The translations under genes and the position numbers were made by a program. Shown piece after piece: positions 1 through 5,339 of a stretch of 6,064 nucleotides of DNA. The DNA is taken from contig DATKCN010000123.1 of NCBI GenBank assembly GCA_035513175.1, forward strand, positions 1 to 6,064. The letters are read 5' to 3'. Under the pieces are notes generated by a model. That model saw nothing but the letters and a program-made list of their open reading frames with translations. It did not search any database and was not told the origin of the DNA. This DNA comes from DATKCN01 sp035513175 (GTDB lineage: Bacteria > Chloroflexota > Chloroflexia > Thermomicrobiales > CFX8). Within the stretch, counting starts at the first letter, position 1. Every line of letters starts with the position of its first letter.

Positions 1-2
1 CG

Positions 3-971
3 TCAGGCGAGCGTCCCGGCGGCGACGAGGGCGCTGAAACGCTCCATTGTGTCGCGGGTCGCGTCGCGCAGCGGGGTGTGCGGGACCTCGTCGATAACGC
101 CGCGCAGGCCGTCGTCCGAGAGATCGGCGGGAAGTGGGAGCGGGTTGTCGACGACATCGATCAGCTCGCGGGCGCGGGGCTCGACCTCGGCGATGGCGGC
201 GACGATCTCTTCCATCGTGACGACGCTGCCGCGCAGCAGGAAGGCGCCGGAGCCATGATAGTCCGCCATGGCGCTGGCGACGAAGATGGCGGCCACGTCG
301 GGCGCGTACTGCATGCCGACCTCGCCGCTGAACTGGATCTGGAAGGGCCGCCCCGCAGCGACGGCCAGCATGGCTTTGGTGGGATCTGAGGTCATGCCCT
401 GATCGCGTCCGACGCCGTAGACGATGTAGGGCCGCAAGCCGACGCTGGGGACCTGCCAACTCTCCCAGAACAGGCGCGCTGTGCCTTCGTTGGCCTGCTT
501 GTAGACGCCATAGAGCGAGCCGGGGTGCAGCGGGATGTCATCTCGCAACGGGCGCTCGGGGTACATCGAGGCGGGGCCGAGGACCGCCAGCGAGGAGGCG
601 TAGGACAGTCCTCGCACTTGTCCCTCGGCGTGGCGGACAGCCTCGAAGATGTTGACGGTTCCCTGTACGTTGACGGCGGCCCCGAGCGACGGGTTCGCGT
701 AGCAGAACGGGATCTGCAAGCCCGCCAGATGCACGACGCGGGTGACGCCCTCCCGCTCCACCATGTCGCGCACCGCGTCCAGGTCGGTCACGTCGAGCGT
801 GGCGAAGCGCACGCGCGATAGCTCATCGTCGCTCATGATGAGGCGGGGACGCACTGGATCGGTCGAGAGGTCGGTGGCGATGACCTCCACCCCAGACCGG
901 ACGAGATGTCGCAGCACCCAGGATCCAATGCAGCCCAACGCGCCCGTGACCAGAAACCGCTCGCTCGCCAT
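3..971 (-). CDS. NAD(P)-dependent epimerase/dehydratase, extended SDR family
   Basis: The gene encodes a cytoplasmic Rossmann-fold enzyme of 322 aa acting on a nucleotide sugar, sugar acid or similar substrate; the exact reaction cannot be read from the sequence. The nucleotide-binding motif TGxxGxxG is at residues 9-16 (TGALGCIG). An acidic residue, D34, ends beta-2 (VIATD), which favours NAD over NADP. The active-site Ser is in the ASS stretch at about 125-127, and the catalytic YxxxK is Y154-K158 (YGVYK). The length is normal for UDP-glucose 4-epimerase-like proteins. A GTG at 986 and an ATG at 977 are also in frame. The ATG at 971 is preferred because GGGAGG (984-979) lies 7 nt upstream of it but only 1 nt from the 977 ATG. 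The TGA stop is at 5-3, so the gene is complete. It is transcribed divergently from moaC. A sugar-acid dehydrogenase role of the DenD type is possible but unproven. Confidence 0.9.
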   Translation of the reverse strand: MASERFLVTGALGCIGSWVLRHLVRSGVEVIATDLSTDPVRPRLIMSDDELSRVRFATLDVTDLDAVRDMVEREGVTRVVHLAGLQIPFCYANPSLGAAVNVQGTVNIFEAVRHAEGQVRGLSYASSLAVLGPASMYPERPLRDDIPLHPGSLYGVYKQANEGTARLFWESWQVPSVGLRPYIVYGVGRDQGMTSDPTKAMLAVAAGRPFQIQFSGEVGMQYAPDVAAIFVASAMADYHGSGAFLLRGSVVTMEEIVAAIAEVEPRARELIDVVDNPLPLPADLSDDGLRGVIDEVPHTPLRDATRDTMERFSALVAAGTLA

Positions 972-978
972 TGCCATG

Positions 979-984
979 CCTCCC
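979..984 (-). promoter_or_regulatory. Ribosome binding site that decides the epimerase start
   Basis: On the minus strand GGGAGG precedes two ATG codons six bases apart. Spacing is 1 nt to the first (977) and 7 nt to the second (971), so the second is the likely initiator and the protein begins MASERFLVTG. Confidence 0.6.
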
Positions 985-1058
985 ACACATCGTCATCAAT
1001 CTGGTAGCGTCATGGTGCGGCAGAGCGCGCGGGGGCGCAAGGGAACCTAACCCCCCGG

Positions 1059-1081
1059 CCTCTTCCCTGCGAGGGAAGGGG
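1059..1081. other. 10-bp stem-loop, left arm of the inverted pair
   Basis: Bases 1059-1068 pair with 1072-1081 around a GCG loop; nine Watson-Crick pairs and one G-T pair form the stem. The core TTCCCT/AGGGAA is perfect. It lies in the probable 5' leader of the minus-strand epimerase gene. There is no T-tract after it, so it is not a classical terminator. Confidence 0.6.
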
Positions 1082-1103
1082 GAGATTGGGGATAGGATTG
1101 ATT

Positions 1104-1132
1104 GATATTGGTGACGGCAGCGAAACCGTCAA
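1104..1132 (-). promoter_or_regulatory. Weak candidate promoter for the epimerase gene
   Basis: Reading the minus strand, TTGACG (1132-1127) matches five of six bases of the sigma-70 -35 box. It is followed after 17 nt by a poor -10 (AATATC, 1109-1104) or after 19 nt by a better TATCAA (1107-1102). A 6-bp hairpin, TGACGG/CCGTCA (1112-1117 with 1126-1131), overlaps the -35 region. This is the only AT-richer pocket in the divergent spacer. The prediction rests on consensus matching only. Confidence 0.25.
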
Positions 1133-1140
1133 CACACGCT

Positions 1141-1165
1141 CCCCCTCTCCGCATCGGGGAGGGGG
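1141..1165. other. 10-bp stem-loop, right arm, just upstream of moaC
   Basis: CCCCCTCTCC (1141-1150) pairs with GGGGAGGGGG (1156-1165) around a 5-nt loop; one pair is G-T. The 3' strand of the stem is also the most SD-like purine tract upstream of moaC, so the hairpin could limit ribosome access. It shares its G-tracts with the quadruplex motif at 1156-1178. Confidence 0.6.
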
Positions 1166-1178
1166 TTGGGGGGTGGGG
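1156..1178 (+). promoter_or_regulatory. G-quadruplex motif next to the moaC start
   Basis: The plus (sense) strand has four G-tracts of 4, 5, 6 and 4 bases separated by loops of 1, 2 and 1 bases (A, TT, T). This meets the strict definition of an intramolecular G-quadruplex. It ends 2 nt before the preferred GTG start of moaC, so it would lie in the mRNA leader over the ribosome-binding region. The motif is seen directly; that it folds or regulates is inference. Confidence 0.5.
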
Positions 1179-1180
1179 TC

Positions 1181-1657
1181 GTGCTGACGCATTTCGATGA
1201 GGCTGGCCGGGCGCGCATGGTCGATGTCGGCGACAAGCCGGAGACGCACCGGGTGGCAGTTGCCGGGGGGCGGGTGAGGATGCAGGCGGAGACGCTGCGC
1301 TTCATTGCTGAGGGACGGGCCAGCAAGGGGGATGTGCTGGGCGTCGCGCAAGTGGCGGCCATCATGGGCGCCAAGCGCACGCACGAACTGGTGCCGATGT
1401 GCCACCCATTGTCGTTGACGGCCATCAACGTCGCGCTGACGCCGGACGAGGCGTCGTCATCGGTGCTGATCGAGGCGCGGGTGGAGACGCGCGGGCAGAC
1501 CGGGGTGGAGATGGAGGCGCTGACTGCCGTGATGGTGGGGGCGCTGACGGTCTACGACATGGTCAAGGCGATCGACCGGGGCACGATCATCGACGAGGTG
1601 CGGCTGCTGCACAAGAGCGGCGGAGCCAGCGGCGATTGGGACGCTCAGGAGGCGTGA
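1181..1657 (+). CDS. moaC: Cyclic pyranopterin monophosphate synthase MoaC
   Basis: MoaC converts the MoaA product 3',8-cyclo-7,8-dihydroGTP into cyclic pyranopterin monophosphate in the first stage of molybdenum-cofactor synthesis, as a cytoplasmic hexamer. The protein is 158 aa, the usual length. Family motifs are intact: LTHFDEAG at the N-terminus, SKGDVL (K49), GAKRTHELVPMCHPL (63-77, with H75), GVEMEAL (E110, E112), YDMVKA (D126, K129) and KSGG (K145). With an offset of two these match the E. coli active-site residues K51, H77, D128 and K131. The GTG at 1181 is preferred because it gives the family-typical start MLTHFD. A TTG at 1166 would add five residues (MGGGV) encoded by repeat DNA. 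No moaA, moaB, moaD or moaE is in the window, so moaC is separated from partner genes on this side. The TGA stop overlaps an AGGAGGCGTGA sequence that opens only an eight-codon reading frame. Confidence 0.95.
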   Translation: MLTHFDEAGRARMVDVGDKPETHRVAVAGGRVRMQAETLRFIAEGRASKGDVLGVAQVAAIMGAKRTHELVPMCHPLSLTAINVALTPDEASSSVLIEARVETRGQTGVEMEALTAVMVGALTVYDMVKAIDRGTIIDEVRLLHKSGGASGDWDAQEA

Positions 1658-1696
1658 CAGGAGCCAGGACGATGATCTAGAGCGCGGACAGCGGCG

Positions 1697-1702
1697 TATA
1701 CT
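1697..1702 (+). promoter_or_regulatory. Possible -10 element upstream of the His-rich secreted protein gene
   Basis: TATACT matches five of six bases of the sigma-70 -10 consensus and lies about 55 nt before the ATG at 1757. No acceptable -35 box is found 16-18 nt upstream, and there is no extended -10 TG. It could serve as the promoter of the copper-type locus, but the support is weak. Confidence 0.25.
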
Positions 1703-1756
1703 TTGGTGGAAGCGCGATTCCGCGTTCGCCGTTCCGAAGGAACGAGTACACGTCTC

Positions 1757-2197
1757 ATGGCTCCACGCTGTCCGTCGCGCATCTTAATCATGCTCCGGGT
1801 CGCGGTTGGCGGCGTCTTTTTACCGCTGACGCTCAGCGTGGGGCTGTTGGCGTCTCCCGTCGTGTGTCAATGCGGGAGCGCGCTGCCGCACGACCACTCA
1901 CTGTTTACGCTCGGCAACCACACGCATGCTCCCGGCGAACGGGAGAGTGACGACCACCGTTATGTCAGCAAGCAGGACGACAGCGCGATGGTCGATTCCA
2001 GCAACGCCGCCGAAGCGCGCGTGGACGGGCCGACGTTGCGCGCCGCCACGGACTACGCCGCCGGACAACCTCGCGCCATCTACCTTGTCGCGAGCGTTGT
2101 GACGAGCGACACGGTCGGGCCGCCCGGACACGTCCTCGCCGAGCGTCCGGCAGACGGTCGTCCGATCGCGCCGGAGCGGCCGCCGCCACGGGCCTGA
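1757..2197 (+). CDS. Small secreted His/Cys-rich protein, possible metal binder
   Basis: I do not recognise a family for this 146-aa protein. It has a basic N-terminus and a hydrophobic stretch at about 13-34, read as a signal peptide or membrane anchor. A cluster of potential metal ligands follows: C37-Q-C39, H45-D-H47, H55-T-H57 and H67. The rest is polar and low in structure-forming signal, ending in a proline/arginine-rich tail (ERPPPRA). VVCQC is not a good lipobox, because the residue before Cys is Val. The ATG at 1757 is chosen because it opens the signal peptide and has AAGGA at 1737-1741, though that spacing (15 nt) is long; an ATG at 1790 would leave a shorter signal. It lies 83 bp upstream of the next gene on the same strand and next to a CopC/CopD gene, so a copper-related exported role is plausible by context. 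It starts 99 bp after moaC, with which it shows no functional link. Confidence 0.65.
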   Translation: MAPRCPSRILIMLRVAVGGVFLPLTLSVGLLASPVVCQCGSALPHDHSLFTLGNHTHAPGERESDDHRYVSKQDDSAMVDSSNAAEARVDGPTLRAATDYAAGQPRAIYLVASVVTSDTVGPPGHVLAERPADGRPIAPERPPPRA

Positions 2198-2228
2198 CAC
2201 TTCCACTGCACGAGCATCTCCAGCGTGT

Positions 2229-2241
2229 GACAGCTGTTGTC
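2229..2241. promoter_or_regulatory. Palindrome resembling a CopY/BlaI-type operator core
   Basis: GACAGCTGTTGTC contains the perfect palindrome ACAGCTGT (2230-2237) within the larger GACA/TGTC symmetry. It lies 40 nt before the ATG at 2281. The known cop box bound by CopY repressors is KACANNTGTA; GACAGCTGTT fits all defined positions except the last. No regulator gene is in the window, and an 8-bp palindrome can arise by chance. Confidence 0.25.
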
Positions 2242-2280
2242 CACGCGACGTTCAGGACAAAAACAGAAAAGGACGCGCAC

Positions 2281-2943
2281 ATGCACGCGAACCGCGCATT
2301 TTCGTTGCGGTTGCTCTCGACCACTGTCGTTGTCGGTCTACTGCTGCTGGTTTCAGCCAGCGTCGCCAGCGCCCACGAGCGGCGCGAGGTCGGCGAATAC
2401 ACGTTCGTCGTCGGATTCCGGGCCGAGCCCGCGCTCGTTGATGAGCCGAACGGGCTGGACCTGCGGGTGTCGCGCGGCGCAGGTGACGCCGCCGAGCCTG
2501 TCGAGGGCCTGCATGAGACGCTGCAGGCCGAGATCATCCACGGCGGCGCGACGATGCCTCTAGAGCTGCGTGGCGTGTTCAACACACCCGGCCGCTATAC
2601 GGCGGACGTGATCCCGACCGCCACCGGCACATACTCGTTCCGCATCTTCGGCACGATCGACGGCGCGCAGGTGGATGAGACGTTCACCGGCGGGCCGGAC
2701 ACCTTCGCGGAGGTTCAAGGCAAGGACGCCATCAGCTTCCCCTCCGGCGTGGCAGGTGGGGAAACGGGCAACGTGGCTGACGCGCAGGACGCGGCAGACT
2801 CGGCCCAGATGCTTGGAATCATCGCGCTGATCGTAGGATTGGTGGGGCTTGGCGCGGGAGTGGCAGCGCTGGCGATGGCGCGGGGCGGCCAGCAGGGCAC
2901 GGTCCGCGCGGAACAGCCAGACACCGGCGCGGCAGGAGACTAA
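2281..2943 (+). CDS. Exported membrane-anchored Ig-like protein with mature N-terminal His
   Basis: This 220-aa protein has a clear signal peptide: basic start, hydrophobic core at about 11-28 and the cleavage motif ASA at 29-31. Cleavage there makes H32 the first mature residue (HERREVGEYTF). A beta-rich domain at about 33-145 includes a GRYTADVIPTATGTYSF segment typical of Ig-like folds. An acidic/alanine helix (about 165-175) leads into one membrane helix (177-200) and a short cytoplasmic tail. Signal-domain-anchor order and a mature N-terminal His recall CopC- and YcnI-type copper proteins, but I cannot assign it to either. H78 and H87 are other possible ligands. The ATG at 2281 is chosen over an upstream frame-open GTG (2227) because AAAAGGA (2267-2273) sits 7 nt before it and it directly opens the signal peptide. 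Its stop is 8 bp before the CopC/CopD gene, so the two are very probably one transcript and function together. Confidence 0.85.
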   Translation: MHANRAFSLRLLSTTVVVGLLLLVSASVASAHERREVGEYTFVVGFRAEPALVDEPNGLDLRVSRGAGDAAEPVEGLHETLQAEIIHGGATMPLELRGVFNTPGRYTADVIPTATGTYSFRIFGTIDGAQVDETFTGGPDTFAEVQGKDAISFPSGVAGGETGNVADAQDAADSAQMLGIIALIVGLVGLGAGVAALAMARGGQQGTVRAEQPDTGAAGD

Positions 2944-2951
2944 CACTGTTC

Positions 2952-5225
2952 ATGTTCTTATCCCGTCAACGATTGGGGGGGTGGCGCGCGTGCGCCGCCC
3001 TCGCGATCCTGCTGCTCACGATCGCCGTCGCCGTCAACCCGGCTGACGCTGAAGCGCACGCGTTTCTGGAACGCAGCGACCCGGCGGCCAACGATGTGCT
3101 GCCGGAAGCGCCCGCCGAGGTCAACCTGTGGTACACCGAGCCGCTGGAACGCGACTTCAGCCGCGCCGAGCTGTACGACGCCAACGGCCAGCGCATTGCG
3201 ACCGAGTCCAGCTTCTTCACCGACGATCCGTATCAAATGGTGCTGCCGCTGCCGAGCGACCTGCCGAACGGCACATACACCGTGCAGTGGCGCAATATCT
3301 CGACGGCCGATGGGCACCCGCAGAGCGGCTACGTGCCGTTCACGATCGGCAGCCAGGCGGACGTCGTCGTGCCGGAGCCGCCGAGCGTCACCGATTTCGA
3401 CGAGCCGCCGCTGCTGCTCGGGGCGATTAGCCGCTGGCTGGGCCTGCTGGGCGTCAGCACGGCGGCCGGCGCCCTCGTCTGCTGGTTCTGGGTGCTGCGC
3501 ACCGCCCGCGACCCGCTGGAGGACGACGCGCAGGACCGGATCCAGGAGCGAATCGCGCTGCTGGTCCTCGCCTCCATCGGAGTCGCGCTGCTGGGCAGTG
3601 TCGTCGCGCTCGTCTACCAGACGATGTCGTCTGCCGGAGGCTTCTCTCTTGCCGCGCTGTGGGACATCGTAGAGGGCACACGCTTCGGGCGTCTGTGGAT
3701 CGCGCGCGTCGTGCTGCTGCTGGCGCTGGCCGCGCTGGCGACGGTCGACGCCCTCTGGGAGGATCCGCCGCGACCCGCGTTCACGGCCGCGGCGCTGGCC
3801 CTGTGCGGGGCGATGTTCCTGACCTTCTCGCTCAACAGCCACGCGTCCGCCCAGGCGACCGGCCGGACGACCGCCATCGCCGTCGACTGGATTCATCTGA
3901 CGGCGGCGAGCGTCTGGGCCGGCGGACTGATCGCGCTGCTGGTGGGCATGATTTACGGCACGCGCGGGGCGCCCCGTGAGGACCGGCGCGAAGCGTTCGC
4001 CCTCACGATCACGTCCTTCACCACGCTCGCCATCATCAGCGTCGTCATCCTCGCCATCTCCGGGCTGTACAGCTCGTGGCTGCAGGTTGGCAATCTCATC
4101 GCGCTGCGGGAGACCCCATACGGGCGGACGCTGATCGTCAAGGTTGGGCTGACCATCGTGCTGCTCGGTCTTGGCGCGGTGAACCAGCGCGTGCTCGGCC
4201 CCCGTATGCGCGAGGCGGCGCGAGGCAGCACACACTTCAGCCGCACGATCGCCGCCGAGGCCGCGCTGGCGGTTGGGGTGCTTTTCGCGGTGGGGCTGCT
4301 GACGTCGATGGCGCCGGCGCGGGACGTCATCACCAGAGAGGCGACCCGTTCCACGTTCCACTTTAATGACGATCAGGTGCACGCGACAATCTATATCTCG
4401 CCCGGCGCGGCGGGCTTCAACCAGTACATCGTCGACATCGGGCTGGTGGAGGGCGAGGTTCCGCCCGACACGCGGGTGCTGCTGCGCATGCAGAGCGAGG
4501 GCCTGATCGAAGGAGTTCGCGAGGTGGAGGTGCCGCACGCCTTCGGCACGCGCTACGAGGGCGCCGGGTCGGAACTGAGCGTCACTGGCGACTGGCAGAT
4601 CGAGATGATCGTGCGGAGGCCGCACGAGGCAGACAGCCGCTTCAGCACGGCGCTCGACCTGCCGCGCGTGCCGCCGGAGGAACGCATCCCCGGCGAGCCG
4701 CCACGCTTCGAGGGCACATCGGCGGCGATGGCGGTGTTCTTCATCGGGCTGGCGGTGCTGGGCGCCGTGGTCGTGTTCCGCGCCGATGTCGATTATCAGG
4801 ACCGTCTGATCGGCGGCGGCATCAGTCTCGCGCTGCTGCTGGCCGGGGGACTGATCCTCGGCGTCACCCGCGCCGAGCCGACGCCCGGCGCGCTGGCGAC
4901 CAACCCGATCCCGCGCACGGCGCAATCCGTCGCGCTGGGACACGAGCTATATCTCGCCCGCTGTTCGTCCTGCCACGGGCCGGACGGCGAGGGGGACGGC
5001 CCGCTCGCGCCGACGCTTGAGCGTCCCCCGGCAAACTTCACCGAGCAGCACCTCGATGTGCACACCGACGGCGACCTGTACTGGTGGATCGAGAACGGGA
5101 TCACGCCGGTGATGCCGGCCTTCGGCGACGAGCTCTCCGATGACGAGATGTGGCACATCGTGAACTACATCCGCAGCCTGCGCGATCCCGACCTGGCGGG
5201 CGAAACGGAGCAGGGCGGTCCGTAG
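2952..5225 (+). CDS. copCD: CopC-CopD fusion with YtkA/FixH-like and C-terminal cytochrome c domains
   Basis: This 757-aa membrane protein combines several copper and electron-transfer modules. Signal peptide 1-35 ends ADAEA, leaving H36 as the mature N-terminus. The CopC domain is at 36-134; H36 with D120 and H122 (TADGHP) form the expected Cu(II) site. The CopD domain is at about 153-453 with eight predicted helices (about 153-181, 201-223, 247-266, 275-295, 311-336, 350-375, 393-411, 432-453) and conserved H297 (NSHAS) and H315 (DWIHLTAASVWAGG). A beta domain at about 465-570 resembles YtkA/FixH-like domains. Two more helices (591-609, 617-637) lead to a cytochrome c domain (655-746) with CSSCH at 671-675 and the likely axial M721 (PVMPAF). 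CopC and CopD bind and move copper across the cell envelope; the heme c would face the outside. AGGAG (2934-2938) lies 13 nt before the ATG, somewhat far. It is 8 bp after the 220-aa gene. Domain assignments are strong; whether it imports copper, reduces it or feeds oxidase assembly is inferred. Confidence 0.93.
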   Translation: MFLSRQRLGGWRACAALAILLLTIAVAVNPADAEAHAFLERSDPAANDVLPEAPAEVNLWYTEPLERDFSRAELYDANGQRIATESSFFTDDPYQMVLPLPSDLPNGTYTVQWRNISTADGHPQSGYVPFTIGSQADVVVPEPPSVTDFDEPPLLLGAISRWLGLLGVSTAAGALVCWFWVLRTARDPLEDDAQDRIQERIALLVLASIGVALLGSVVALVYQTMSSAGGFSLAALWDIVEGTRFGRLWIARVVLLLALAALATVDALWEDPPRPAFTAAALALCGAMFLTFSLNSHASAQATGRTTAIAVDWIHLTAASVWAGGLIALLVGMIYGTRGAPREDRREAFALTITSFTTLAIISVVILAISGLYSSWLQVGNLIALRETPYGRTLIVKVGLTIVLLGLGAVNQRVLGPRMREAARGSTHFSRTIAAEAALAVGVLFAVGLLTSMAPARDVITREATRSTFHFNDDQVHATIYISPGAAGFNQYIVDIGLVEGEVPPDTRVLLRMQSEGLIEGVREVEVPHAFGTRYEGAGSELSVTGDWQIEMIVRRPHEADSRFSTALDLPRVPPEERIPGEPPRFEGTSAAMAVFFIGLAVLGAVVVFRADVDYQDRLIGGGISLALLLAGGLILGVTRAEPTPGALATNPIPRTAQSVALGHELYLARCSSCHGPDGEGDGPLAPTLERPPANFTEQHLDVHTDGDLYWWIENGITPVMPAFGDELSDDEMWHIVNYIRSLRDPDLAGETEQGGP

Positions 5226-5274
5226 AAGGCGGCCCACATGGGTCGAGGCGCTCGCCGGTTCGGCTCAGCGGTTG

Positions 5275-5303
5275 TTGACCCGTCGCATGAGGCGCATTAG
5301 CAT
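5275..5303 (+). promoter_or_regulatory. Sigma-70-type promoter for hyi
   Basis: TTGACC (5275-5280, five of six -35 bases) and TAGCAT (5298-5303, four of six -10 bases) are separated by the ideal 17 nt. Transcription would start near 5310, giving a leader of about 30 nt before the hyi ATG. The location, just after the CopC/CopD stop, suggests that hyi is transcribed independently of the copper-type genes. Confidence 0.5.
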
Positions 5304-5305
5304 GC
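5285..5305. promoter_or_regulatory. Inverted repeat overlapping the hyi promoter
   Basis: GCATG (5285-5289) and CATGC (5301-5305) form an inverted repeat with an 11-bp centre, covering the promoter spacer and the -10 box. A regulator binding here would block the promoter. The half-sites are only 5 bp long, so chance is a real alternative. Confidence 0.2.
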
Positions 5306-5330
5306 CCTCCAGTCGCGTGTGACTGCCGTG

Positions 5331-5336
5331 AGGAGG
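5331..5336 (+). promoter_or_regulatory. Ribosome binding site of hyi
   Basis: AGGAGG is a perfect match to the anti-SD complement but lies only 3 nt before the ATG at 5340, closer than usual. The start is still supported because the following residues (MPRFAANLTMLF) align with the N-terminus of the Hyi family. Confidence 0.6.
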
Positions 5337-5339
5337 ACC

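Larger units (their letters stand above)
1049..1174. repeat. Inverted pair of GC-rich hairpin arms, REP/MITE-like element
   Basis: Two arms of about 36 nt, 1049-1084 and about 1139-1174, are degenerate reverse complements of each other. Each begins or ends in a C6 or G6 tract (1051-1056 and 1168-1173) and contains its own short hairpin. They flank about 50 bp of less GC-rich DNA containing GATT repeats (1096-1106). The pair occupies most of the spacer between the divergent epimerase and moaC genes. C-rich/G-rich hairpin units of this type are common dispersed intergenic repeats in high-GC bacteria, so a REP- or MITE-like origin is likely. No target-site duplication is obvious, and copy number cannot be judged from one window. 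Confidence 0.5.

Noticed and set aside
1073..1096. A second G-quadruplex motif in the left arm
   Set aside because: It has only three G-tracts of at least three bases plus one GG, which falls short of a strict four-tract motif.
1010..1428. Minus-strand open frames over the divergent spacer and the 5' part of moaC
   Set aside because: They run through the hairpin repeats and antisense to conserved moaC codons, with low-complexity products and no start-site support.
1654..1680. Eight-codon frame starting at a GTG overlapping the moaC stop, preceded by AGGAGG
   Set aside because: It is too short to judge, and the purine run is explained by the codons at the end of moaC; there is no sign of a coding or attenuator role.
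2958..4943. A 661-codon open frame on the minus strand opposite the CopC/CopD gene
   Set aside because: It is antisense to a gene with clear domains, its product is rich in Arg, Gln and Asp with no recognisable fold, and long shadow frames are expected in very GC-rich coding DNA.
5226..5281. Possible terminator after the CopC/CopD gene (GGGTC at 5240-5244 with GACCC at 5277-5281; GCCG/CGGC near 5254-5264)
   Set aside because: The stems are only 4-5 bp, one has a loop over 30 nt, and no T-tract follows, so a rho-independent terminator is not supported.
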